From assembly GCA_003641405.1 (NCBI GenBank), contig QNAF01000053.1, forward strand, positions 1-12,045: 12,045 nt of DNA. The letters run 5' to 3'. The position numbers and the translations under genes were made by a program. The notes under the pieces were generated by a model that searched no databases, had not been told where the DNA came from, and worked only from the letters and a program-made list of their open reading frames with translations. Source of the stretch: Candidatus Zixiibacteriota bacterium (lineage in GTDB: Bacteria > Zixibacteria > MSB-5A5 > GN15 > FEB-12). Below are positions 7,090-12,045 of the stretch, piece after piece; position 1 is the first letter of the stretch, and the number at the start of each line of letters is the position of its first letter.

Positions 7090-8367
7090 ATGATGAAAAC
7101 ACTCGCAATTTCTGCCCTGATAATATCTCTGATACTCGCACCATCCATTAGTGCCGATAAGGCGCTCAAATCCAGTCGTTTTTCTATGGAACTGGAAGGT
7201 GTCCCATTGGTCTCGGTGCTGAACATGATTGCGTCACAGAATGAACTGAATATCGTGATCTCCGGCGAAGTTACGGGCGAAGTCACCATGCGGCTGGATG
7301 ATGTTGATGTGGCAACAGCACTTGACGCCCTCCTGACAGCGAACGGATACAACTTCTTCTTCAGAGACAATGTCGTGGTTGTTAAGCCAATCAAAGCTGA
7401 TGCCGCCGGTGAACTGGATTCAAGAGTGTTGCGTCTCAAATATGCTGCTCCTGCCACAGTGAAGATGGCGCTGGAGTCTCGGAAATCCTCAAAAGGAAGC
7501 GTCACTATCCTTGACAAGACGGAAGAGAGCAACGGTAGTGAGAAATACAGCCCCAACCGCCTCCTCATAACCGACTACCCTAATGTACTGGACGGTATGG
7601 TTGCTCTTGTCGAGAACATTGACGTGCCGGAACGGATCATCCTCATCGAAGCCAAGATCATTGAGACCACTATAGACAGCAAATCAAACATCGGTTTCTC
7701 CTGGCCAACTTCGGTCACCACCTCGATCTCAGACGCAAATGGAGGCTCTTCTGAGACAAGTGAAGGCACAACAGGCAGCGCCGCAGTCTATGACCCTCTG
7801 CCCAATGGACGATGGACCTGGGGCAAGCTCTCAGCCGGCGAGGTCAGTATGGTGCTGAACTTCCTGCAACAGAACGGCAACAGTAAGCTGGTATCGGACC
7901 CGCACATCACGACACTGGAGAATCACGAAGCCACAATAGAGTTTCAGACGATAATACCGATCCAGACAATCAACCGTTTCACTGAAGGCTCTGCTACCAG
8001 CGATATAGTGACATTCGAAGATCGGGAGGTCGGGATATCACTCAGAGTTACTCCTCGCATAAACGAAGGAGACAAGATCACGCTTGGTGTCAACTCAACA
8101 GTTGAGGACATTATTGGTTATACTGGTCCCCCCGACAGCCAGAAGCCAATTACAGCTTCACGGGCTGCCTCCACTCATGTCACGGTTGAAGATGGTGAGA
8201 CTATCGCTCTGGGTGGACTGCTCAAAGAAACAGATATAGTCACTGTTCAGAAAGTGCCTTTGTTGGGTAGTATCCCAATCCTGGGGAGTATCCTGTTTAC
8301 TTCGAAGAAAGTCGAAAAGACCACTACGGACCTGCTGATACTGATTACGCCCCACATCCTGCAGTAA
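7090..8367 (+). CDS. gspD: Short outer-membrane secretin (GspD/PilQ family)
   Basis: A 425-residue secretin, the outer-membrane channel of the system. The signal peptide spans about 1-22 (SISA|DK). An N0/STN-like domain (30-98) is followed by one secretin_N (N1/KH-like) domain (about 110-180, 'VLRLKYAAPATVKMAL', 'NRLLITDYPNVLDGMVALV'). The secretin core is at about 185-425, with 'LIEAKIIETT' (185-194), 'LVSDPHITTLENHEATIEF' (267-285), the gate/barrel region and the hallmark 'VPLLGSIPILGSILF' (389-403) ending in 'LLILITPHIL'. Proteobacterial GspD has N0-N3 and often exceeds 600 residues; here N2 and N3 are missing and the protein stops right after the core, so no C-terminal pilotin-binding S-domain exists. 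ATGATG at 7090 follows AGG at 7080-7082. It is the last operon gene and its stop abuts the stop of a convergent gene. Confidence 0.94.
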   Translation: MMKTLAISALIISLILAPSISADKALKSSRFSMELEGVPLVSVLNMIASQNELNIVISGEVTGEVTMRLDDVDVATALDALLTANGYNFFFRDNVVVVKPIKADAAGELDSRVLRLKYAAPATVKMALESRKSSKGSVTILDKTEESNGSEKYSPNRLLITDYPNVLDGMVALVENIDVPERIILIEAKIIETTIDSKSNIGFSWPTSVTTSISDANGGSSETSEGTTGSAAVYDPLPNGRWTWGKLSAGEVSMVLNFLQQNGNSKLVSDPHITTLENHEATIEFQTIIPIQTINRFTEGSATSDIVTFEDREVGISLRVTPRINEGDKITLGVNSTVEDIIGYTGPPDSQKPITASRAASTHVTVEDGETIALGGLLKETDIVTVQKVPLLGSIPILGSILFTSKKVEKTTTDLLILITPHILQ

Positions 8368-8814
8368 TCAGTGCCCGGACAGCATCCAGCGCTTTGAGCG
8401 ACTGAACCACAACTGCAATCCGCATAACAAAACCGCTACATCAAACCATAATGTTTTCCAGGCCGCCCTCGTCGCCGACTTTCCTGCTTTGAAACAGCCA
8501 CAATCGATGTCGATACCGCGCGCAATCGTACTCGCAAAAGCAATTATGAAAACAACGAGAAGGACATTAGCCCACAGAACGGCTCCTCGGTAGCAGATAC
8601 CGATCAAGATGGCGAGACCACACAGGAGTTCCAACCACGGCAGTATCAGTGCCATTATATTGATCAGTGAGCCCGGCACTATGTGGTAGTACCAGATTGA
8701 CTTGGCAAAAACAGCCGGCTCAACGATTTTATAAAAGGAAGCATAGATATACATCAGCCCGATAATGAGCCGAGATAGCATTGTTACATAGTCGTTATCG
8801 ATTAATTTCCGCAA
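8368..8814 (-). CDS. MauE/DoxX-like membrane protein with CGC motif
   Basis: A 148-residue membrane protein with four predicted helices (about 11-29, 48-74, 78-98 and 121-138). A DCGCF motif at 104-108 (C105, C107) lies between helices three and four. Helix pattern and motif match the MauE branch of the DoxX-like superfamily, whose best-known member acts in methylamine dehydrogenase maturation, where disulfides must form; many relatives sit beside thiol or sulfur proteins. The start is TTG (8812-8814), supported by AAAGGAGG at 8820-8827 five nt upstream; this site is encoded by tandem AGG AGG Arg codons of the rhodanese gene. The two genes overlap by 13 nt and are surely co-translated. No mau genes are in view, so methylamine use is not indicated. 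A membrane thiol-redox role is inferred. Confidence 0.78.
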   Translation of the reverse strand: MRKLIDNDYVTMLSRLIIGLMYIYASFYKIVEPAVFAKSIWYYHIVPGSLINIMALILPWLELLCGLAILIGICYRGAVLWANVLLVVFIIAFASTIARGIDIDCGCFKAGKSATRAAWKTLWFDVAVLLCGLQLWFSRSKRWMLSGH

Positions 8815-9350
8815 TCCTGCCTCCTTTGGATATTAAGACCCGCCTGCTCCCATTCTCGTGAACCCCCAAAGAAAATGAGCGCTTTGGTGTATCCAAGATC
8901 CTGCAGATTGCGACCCAGGTGGAGTGACAGATCACACTCCTCACCCGAACAAAAGATGATGATTGCCTCGTCGTGAGAAACGTACCCCAGAGATGAATCC
9001 AAATATTGTTCCAGGTCAAACTCCGGAAGATACTCAAAAGGTATATTCACCGAGCCTGGAATAGTGCCGCATACAAACTCCTCAGGGTCTCTTGAATCAA
9101 CGAATGTGGCTGTGCCAAGCGTGAATTCCATCTGAGCCTGGTTGATATCGATGAATTGCGGATCGCCATCTTCAGCATTCGGAGGCACGATTGGCCCCTC
9201 ACTGTTTGATAGCGATCTGTACTGGCCCACCAGACCAATACTATTGGGCGAGACAGAGTTGATACCCAGTGCCATAACCACAGATACTAACCCAAGCAGA
9301 ATAGCCTGTCCGACTGCCACTGATGTCTTTTTTCCTGCCTTACTGGTCAT
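8802..9350 (-). CDS. Membrane-anchored rhodanese-like domain protein
   Basis: A 182-residue protein: basic N-terminus (TSKAGKK), one membrane helix at about 11-30, a linker, then a single rhodanese domain at about 64-175. Visible rhodanese marks are 'TFVDSRDPEEF' (82-92), 'IPGSVNIPF' (97-105), the active-site loop 'CSGEEC' (134-139, C134 nucleophile) and the closing 'FFGGSREWEQAG' (160-171). The positive N-terminus predicts N-in topology with the catalytic domain in the periplasm. The family moves sulfane sulfur or acts as a thiol/phosphatase-like switch. The second Cys, C139, inside the loop is notable because it could form a disulfide with the nucleophile. It is first in a two-gene unit with the MauE-like gene. 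The Shine-Dalgarno site (AAGGA) is very close to the ATG. Confidence 0.85.
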   Translation of the reverse strand: MTSKAGKKTSVAVGQAILLGLVSVVMALGINSVSPNSIGLVGQYRSLSNSEGPIVPPNAEDGDPQFIDINQAQMEFTLGTATFVDSRDPEEFVCGTIPGSVNIPFEYLPEFDLEQYLDSSLGYVSHDEAIIIFCSGEECDLSLHLGRNLQDLGYTKALIFFGGSREWEQAGLNIQRRQDCGN

Positions 9351-9386
9351 GTCCTTTCTTATACCGCTCTGCGCCAGATTAGTTTG

Positions 9387-9414
9387 ATAATCAGGAATTT
9401 TCCAGATTGTTCAA
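9387..9414 (-). promoter_or_regulatory. Possible promoter of the rhodanese-MauE unit
   Basis: Read on the minus strand, TTGAAC (9409-9414) and GATTAT (9387-9392) are separated by 16 bases, each matching the sigma-70 consensus at four of six positions. The site lies 37 nt upstream of the rhodanese start. This is pattern matching only. Confidence 0.3.
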
Positions 9415-9529
9415 CCTGTCATACAATCATTATCGGCAGTTAACCGAAATCTGTATTAGCGTGAATGAAATCGCCTGGCAGCGAAGTGTCAAGGCAAATC
9501 GACTGCAGTCAAAACAGCCTGATAGTGAT

Positions 9530-9569
9530 AAAAAACAGGCGGTAGTCAGGTATAAATCAACTACCGCCT
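9530..9569 (-). terminator. Intrinsic terminator closing the minus-strand unit from the right
   Basis: A perfect 10-bp inverted repeat, AGGCGGTAGT (9537-9546) and ACTACCGCCT (9560-9569), surrounds a 13-nt loop. On the minus strand the stem is followed by G and six T residues (9535-9530), a textbook intrinsic terminator. On the plus strand the stem is followed only by CAATTTT, so it is weaker in that direction. It lies about 70 nt after the stop of the 58-codon ORF. Confidence 0.8.
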
Positions 9570-9592
9570 CAATTTTCGCCAGCAACACAGTC

Positions 9593-9614
9593 AGTGAAGA
9601 TCGGGACCTTCACT
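9593..9614. repeat. Short inverted repeat upstream of the terminator
   Basis: AGTGAAG (9593-9599) and CTTCACT (9608-9614) form a 7-bp stem with an 8-nt loop. It sits in the 3' untranslated part of the minus-strand unit, just before the 9530-9569 terminator. It might stabilise the transcript end, or it may be chance. Confidence 0.35.
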
Positions 9615-9638
9615 CCTGGTATAAAATCTATTCTTACC

Positions 9639-9815
9639 CTAGGCGCTAACTCTTCTCTCAGTTATCCTGGGTCCAATCACAGTGTGATGACCCCTGAGGA
9701 TCTTACCGACCACAGTGGCGAACTTGTTTGGTGTAAGCACTTGCAATCCATACAAGTGCCAGCAGTCCTTTTTCCCGCGGACTGCAAACTTCTCGGCCTC
9801 TTTTCTTCTTGGCAT
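9639..9815 (-). CDS. Small basic hypothetical protein (58 aa)
   Basis: An ATG at 9813-9815 opens a 58-residue frame ending at TAG (9639-9641). The product starts 'MPRRKEAEKFAVRGKKDCWH' and is strongly basic, with 13 Lys/Arg plus 3 His against 4 acidic residues. It has one Cys (18) and no membrane helix or signal peptide. GGGGAA lies about 5 nt before the ATG as a weak Shine-Dalgarno site. I do not recognise the family; a nucleic-acid or ribosome contact would fit the charge but is not shown. It is read in the same direction as the HTH and coiled-coil genes and lies just before a good terminator, which supports its being on that transcript. The overlapping plus-strand frames look like chance. 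Confidence 0.5.
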   Translation of the reverse strand: MPRRKEAEKFAVRGKKDCWHLYGLQVLTPNKFATVVGKILRGHHTVIGPRITERRVSA

Positions 9816-9852
9816 AATCGTTCCCCATTCTTCCGTTCACTCAAATTACCAG

Positions 9853-9900
9853 TTAGTTACCCCAATAACTCAGCGGGCGGATAAACAGGGATGCCTTCAT
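9853..9900 (-). CDS. Very short ORF (15 aa) behind a perfect Shine-Dalgarno site
   Basis: The ATG at 9898-9900 opens a 15-codon frame, MKASLFIRPLSYWGN, ending at TAA 9853-9855. Its only strong support is upstream: an 11-nt perfect match to the anti-Shine-Dalgarno tail at 9910-9920, and a second GGAG four nt before the ATG. It could be a leader peptide that controls the 58-codon gene starting 37 nt downstream, or a functional micropeptide. Nothing in the peptide itself is recognisable. Confidence 0.35.
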   Translation of the reverse strand: MKASLFIRPLSYWGN

Positions 9901-9909
9901 AATACTCCT

Positions 9910-9920
9910 ATCACCTCCTT
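9910..9920 (-). promoter_or_regulatory. Extended Shine-Dalgarno site, 11-nt complement of the 16S rRNA tail
   Basis: On the minus strand the sequence is AAGGAGGTGAT, which pairs without mismatch with the usual bacterial 16S 3' tail ATCACCTCCTT. It starts on the last base of the TGA stop of the 27-codon ORF and ends 9 nt before the ATG of the 15-codon ORF. The GGAGG core is 13 nt from that ATG, somewhat long, but a second GGAG lies closer. Confidence 0.65.
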
Positions 9921-10003
9921 CACAAGCATATTCTACCTGCACGGGCCAGGGCGTACAAACCCTCCTTGGAAAGCACACCCTTCATATACCAGTTTTTTGA
10001 CAT
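9920..10003 (-). CDS. Possible short ORF (27 aa) directly after the HTH gene
   Basis: The ATG at 10001-10003 begins 4 nt after the TAA of the HTH gene and opens 27 codons, starting MSKNWYMKGVLSKEGL and ending with Cys-Leu before TGA. No Shine-Dalgarno site is visible, so translation would depend on coupling to the HTH gene. Its stop overlaps the perfect Shine-Dalgarno site for the next ORF by one base, an arrangement seen in coupled genes. The peptide is basic and not recognisable. It may be chance. Confidence 0.3.
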   Translation of the reverse strand: MSKNWYMKGVLSKEGLYALARAGRICL

Positions 10004-10007
10004 ACAC

Positions 10008-10325
10008 TTATGGTACGAGCAGGCCGTGTAACTTCTTGATTGCACGGTGCTTATAAATATTCACGACCTGTTGTGTCACACCGAGAATTCTGGCAGTTTC
10101 CCGCTCTTTACTTCCCTCAAGGAATGCCTTGATAACCTGCTTCTGACGAGTCGATAGCGAGTGATTAATGTGCCATTTCAGCCTGCTACGGAACTTACTA
10201 AGCTCTCCAGAGGTTACTTTTTCGGCATTCGTTATGTGGTAGGCGGATCGCTCATTGCCAAATGATTCCAGAATAAACCGATCAACGGCAACTTCGGAAA
10301 ACTCGAATTCCCTGCGCTTACCCAT
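10008..10325 (-). CDS. Sigma-70 region 4-like / LuxR-like HTH regulator
   Basis: A 105-residue protein. Residues about 57-99 form a helix-turn-helix of the sigma-70 region 4 type: 'LSTRQKQVIKAFLEGSKERE' then 'TARILGVTQQVVNIYKHRAI', with the recognition helix at about 83-97. Region 2 of a sigma factor is absent, so it cannot be a normal sigma factor. It resembles stand-alone sigma-like activators (ArpU-like phage regulators) or bare LuxR-type DNA-binding proteins. The first 50 residues are charged and helical, and not recognisable. The ATG lies 10 nt after the stop of the coiled-coil gene and has no Shine-Dalgarno site, so coupling to that gene is likely. Targets are unknown; the neighbouring membrane protein could control it, which is inference. 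Confidence 0.7.
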   Translation of the reverse strand: MGKRREFEFSEVAVDRFILESFGNERSAYHITNAEKVTSGELSKFRSRLKWHINHSLSTRQKQVIKAFLEGSKERETARILGVTQQVVNIYKHRAIKKLHGLLVP

Positions 10326-10335
10326 GACTGATTAG

Positions 10336-10869
10336 TCAATTATCCAGGTTATGTTGCTGACGCAGTTTGTTTAGCTGTTCAACCGTCATAGAGAACTTCC
10401 TGGCAGTCTCCTGCCGTATCTCAGATATTGCCACGCGTTTCTCGTAAGTAGAAAGATCGCCTGGCAGTTGCCTGATTTCCGACTTGTAATATCCCAGAAT
10501 CTCGCTATCGCGGTCCTTACCGGATTTCGACTTCTTTGATGACGGCGCCGATTCTTTCAGGGTCTGGTTCTGTTTGCGAAGCTCAGCAAGCTGCTCCTTT
10601 TGAGCTTCGATTACACCATACAAGGAATCTGACTGGCTATCGTACGACAGGTTCATTTTGCTCAATGAATCCTCTGCCGCAGCAACCTGTTTCGCCAATA
10701 GATCAGATAGCGAGTCCGCTTTTGATAGCTGATCAACCGATTCTGAGAGTCCCTCCTCGTAGGCGCTCTTGCGAATATCGTCCCGGTGAGAGGAATCACG
10801 GGTAACTTGAACGTAAATGACCGCTACCAGCAGAACAAGAAATGTCAGACCAAGTATGATTTTCTTCAA
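10336..10869 (-). CDS. Membrane-anchored coiled-coil protein of unknown function
   Basis: A 177-residue protein. The TTG start (10867-10869) is backed by AAGGAG at 10878-10883, about 8 nt upstream. An N-terminal membrane helix (about 4-22) after MKK could be an anchor or a signal sequence, and the VTRD that follows shows no clear cleavage site. Residues about 36-105 are coiled coil, rich in Ser, Leu, Asp and Gln, with DSL recurring at 52, 67 and 81, roughly every two heptads. A Ser/Lys-rich linker (108-119) leads to a helical C-terminal domain (about 122-172, 'YEKRVAISEIRQETARKFSM') that could be HTH-like. I do not recognise the family. It is followed after 10 nt by the sigma-like HTH gene. 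Topology relative to the membrane is uncertain, so the C-terminal domain might be cytoplasmic or periplasmic. Confidence 0.7.
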   Translation of the reverse strand: MKKIILGLTFLVLLVAVIYVQVTRDSSHRDDIRKSAYEEGLSESVDQLSKADSLSDLLAKQVAAAEDSLSKMNLSYDSQSDSLYGVIEAQKEQLAELRKQNQTLKESAPSSKKSKSGKDRDSEILGYYKSEIRQLPGDLSTYEKRVAISEIRQETARKFSMTVEQLNKLRQQHNLDN

Positions 10870-10877
10870 AAGAGTAC

Positions 10878-10883
10878 TCCTTC
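10878..10883 (-). promoter_or_regulatory. Shine-Dalgarno site deciding the TTG start of the coiled-coil gene
   Basis: AAGGAG on the minus strand lies about 8 nt before TTG (10867-10869). It is the reason for placing the start here, since no ATG exists nearby in frame. Confidence 0.7.
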
Positions 10884-10892
10884 AATAGGTAC

Positions 10893-10921
10893 AGGCTATT
10901 CGAACCACACCCTCCAGTCAA
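10893..10921 (-). promoter_or_regulatory. Possible promoter of the coiled-coil/HTH unit
   Basis: On the minus strand TTGACT (10916-10921, five of six consensus bases) is followed after 17 bases by TAGCCT (10893-10898, three of six). It sits in the 106-base gap after the flippase-like gene, at a sensible distance from the TTG start. The weak -10 keeps confidence low. Confidence 0.35.
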
Positions 10922-10975
10922 GTTTGAACATATGAACACGGCAACGCCGGCCAGATGAAGCTATGAAGCGAGATT

Positions 10976-11992
10976 TCAGTTCTGGATATTCTCAACAGCT
11001 TCGTCTTCGAGCTGTTTCAGAGACAGGTGCTCTTTCCTAAGGAAATAGAATCCCAGTAGTGTAATTGGAATGTATTGTGCTGCATGCAGAACCAACGCAA
11101 ATGACAGGGCATCCGCTCGTCCGATTCCGTACTGCATGAGTGAAAAAACAGTACCGGCATGATAGACGCCGACAAACCCCGGTGAGGATGGAACCAGAAT
11201 CGATATGGATACGACTACAAGCAGGAAGAACGACGCATCCAGTGGCAGATCAAAACCAAAGGCAAGAAAAACAGAGTAGTTCGATATTCCCATCACCAGC
11301 CAGATCAGCAGAGTGTGCAGGCTCACCCAACCGACGGTTTTCGGCTTTTTGATAAAGATCAGCCCCCACGAGAACCTCGTCACAATCGATCCGATTGTCT
11401 CCCGCAAACGCTCTGGCAGAAAGACCAGGTATTTGGTGAGCAGATCACTGGTCCGATCGGGTTTCAGAGCCAAAACCAGAACGAAGATAATCCCAGTCAG
11501 GGCAATTCCAATAGCAAGGTAAATACCGGTTCTCATCTCGTCGGGGATCTCTACCGCCGCGACAGAGACAACAGCACAAAAAATGACCAGCAGAGCTACC
11601 AGGTCGAAGACCATTCTTTCTACGAATATCGTGGCAAGCGATGCAGACTTGCTTACTTCCTTATCCTGATACGCCAGTGAGTAGGCTCTCACGAACTCAC
11701 CCAGGCGCAGAGGGAGAACATTGTTGGCCATGAAGCCGATAAAAGTCGCCGCCACCAATTTATTGAGTGACACCGCCTTAACCGGGCGGATCATGTGCGA
11801 CCAGCGATGCGCACGTTGATACATCGCCAGAATGACAAGGGCCATGTTCGGTAGCAGCCAGAAGTAATTTGCCCCTCGAAGAGCTGTCCACAGTTCTTCG
11901 AAATGTACGTCACGAAATAGAACCCATAGCAATATGATCGATATGATCAGACCGATGGAAAACGAGAGCCGCTTTCTTTGAGCAGACGTCAT
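10976..11992 (-). CDS. Lysylphosphatidylglycerol synthase TM-region / UPF0104 flippase-like membrane protein
   Basis: A 338-residue polytopic protein with about eight membrane helices, of the UPF0104 family (the membrane half of MprF and stand-alone relatives). Family marks are 'NNVLPLRLGEFVRAY' at about 90-104, just before a loop with 'VERMVFD', and 'VPSSPGFVGVYHAG' at about 267-280. In MprF this part flips aminoacylated phosphatidylglycerol. No synthase (GNAT-like) domain is attached here, so the protein is a stand-alone version, often found with glycosyltransferases and lipid or polyprenyl-phosphate genes. The substrate cannot be read from the sequence. The ATG shares bases with the TAA of the upstream gene (TAATG at 11990-11994), showing tight coupling. 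It ends 'AVENIQN' with a 106-base gap to the next gene. Confidence 0.85.
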   Translation of the reverse strand: MTSAQRKRLSFSIGLIISIILLWVLFRDVHFEELWTALRGANYFWLLPNMALVILAMYQRAHRWSHMIRPVKAVSLNKLVAATFIGFMANNVLPLRLGEFVRAYSLAYQDKEVSKSASLATIFVERMVFDLVALLVIFCAVVSVAAVEIPDEMRTGIYLAIGIALTGIIFVLVLALKPDRTSDLLTKYLVFLPERLRETIGSIVTRFSWGLIFIKKPKTVGWVSLHTLLIWLVMGISNYSVFLAFGFDLPLDASFFLLVVVSISILVPSSPGFVGVYHAGTVFSLMQYGIGRADALSFALVLHAAQYIPITLLGFYFLRKEHLSLKQLEDEAVENIQN

Positions 11993-12045
11993 TACGTTGT
12001 CTCAACTATTTTCAACAGCACGTGCTCAAACTCCTTGGCTGCGGA
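11992..12045 (-). CDS. C-terminal end of an unidentified gene (cut by window edge)
   Basis: Seventeen codons and a TAA stop (11992-11994) are visible in the frame that ends with SAAKEFEHVLLKIVETT. The stop overlaps the start of the flippase-like gene as TAATG, and the same frame stays open to the window edge. The piece is amphipathic and helical and too short to identify. By habit of the UPF0104 neighbourhood a glycosyltransferase or lipid enzyme would not surprise, but that is a guess. Confidence 0.55.
   Translation of the reverse strand, partial: SAAKEFEHVLLKIVETT

Noticed and set aside
8368..8814. Methylamine utilisation function from the MauE-like gene
   Set aside because: No methylamine dehydrogenase subunits or other mau genes are nearby; the MauE-type fold is also common in unrelated thiol-handling loci.
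9910..9920. A fragment of the 16S rRNA 3' end on the plus strand (ATCACCTCCTT)
   Set aside because: Only the 11-nt tail matches; the conserved bases normally preceding it are absent, so it is a Shine-Dalgarno site on the minus strand, not an rRNA remnant.
9407..10056. Plus-strand frames of 80, 96 and 113 codons in the gap
   Set aside because: They overlap one another in different frames, run through the terminator hairpin or opposite the HTH gene end, have no ribosome site and low-complexity chance-like translations.
10939..10949. Small hairpin CGGC-AAC-GCCG after the flippase-like gene as a terminator
   Set aside because: The stem is only 4 bp with a 3-nt loop and no T-run follows on either strand.
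11315..11680. A 121-codon plus-strand frame
   Set aside because: It is antisense to the well-supported UPF0104 membrane protein and gives a hydrophilic, unrecognisable product.

Overview
The window looks like chromosomal DNA of a diderm (outer-membrane) bacterium with roughly balanced GC. The diderm assignment rests on a secretin gene and a POTRA-type outer-membrane protein gene. Gene style and context would fit an uncultured lineage of the FCB/Zixibacteria or deltaproteobacterial kind, but that is a low-confidence guess from reading alone. Several genes start with TTG behind strong Shine-Dalgarno sites. No rRNA, tRNA, CRISPR array, insertion sequence or phage hallmark gene was seen.

Layout. 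(a) 1-340, minus: N-terminal part of a secreted POTRA/D15-type outer-membrane protein, cut by the window edge. (b) 341-497: divergent intergenic region. (c) 498-8367, plus: eight consecutive genes for a type II secretion / type IV pilus-like machine: assembly ATPase (GspE/PilB), platform protein (GspF/PilC), two pseudopilins, a fused PilM-PilN (GspL-like) protein, PilO/GspM-like, PilP/GspC-like and a short secretin (GspD/PilQ). Most junctions overlap or nearly abut, so this is very probably one operon. (d) 8368-9350, minus: a MauE/DoxX-like membrane protein and a membrane-anchored rhodanese, overlapping each other and convergent with the secretin gene with no intervening base. (e) 9351-9638: non-coding, with a good minus-strand terminator at 9530-9569. 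(f) 9639-10869, minus: a TTG-started membrane-anchored coiled-coil protein, a sigma-region-4-like HTH protein, and three short ORFs (27, 15 and 58 codons) read in the same direction. One short ORF lies behind a perfect 11-nt complement of the 16S rRNA tail. (g) 10976-12045, minus: a UPF0104/LPG-synthase-type flippase-like membrane protein, coupled by TAATG to an upstream gene of which only the last 17 codons are visible.

How the genes work together. The ATPase and platform protein would drive assembly of the two GspG-like pilins into a short fibre. The PilMN, PilO and PilP-like proteins would link this inner-membrane motor to the secretin. No minor pseudopilins (GspH/I/J/K), prepilin peptidase or retraction ATPase are encoded here, so these must be elsewhere or absent. 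The system reads as a minimal hybrid between T2SS and T4P. The rhodanese/MauE pair suggests thiol or sulfur handling at the cytoplasmic membrane. The least explained stretch is 9639-10869, where a membrane coiled-coil protein, a sigma-like HTH protein and several tiny ORFs appear to share one transcript ending at the 9530-9569 hairpin.
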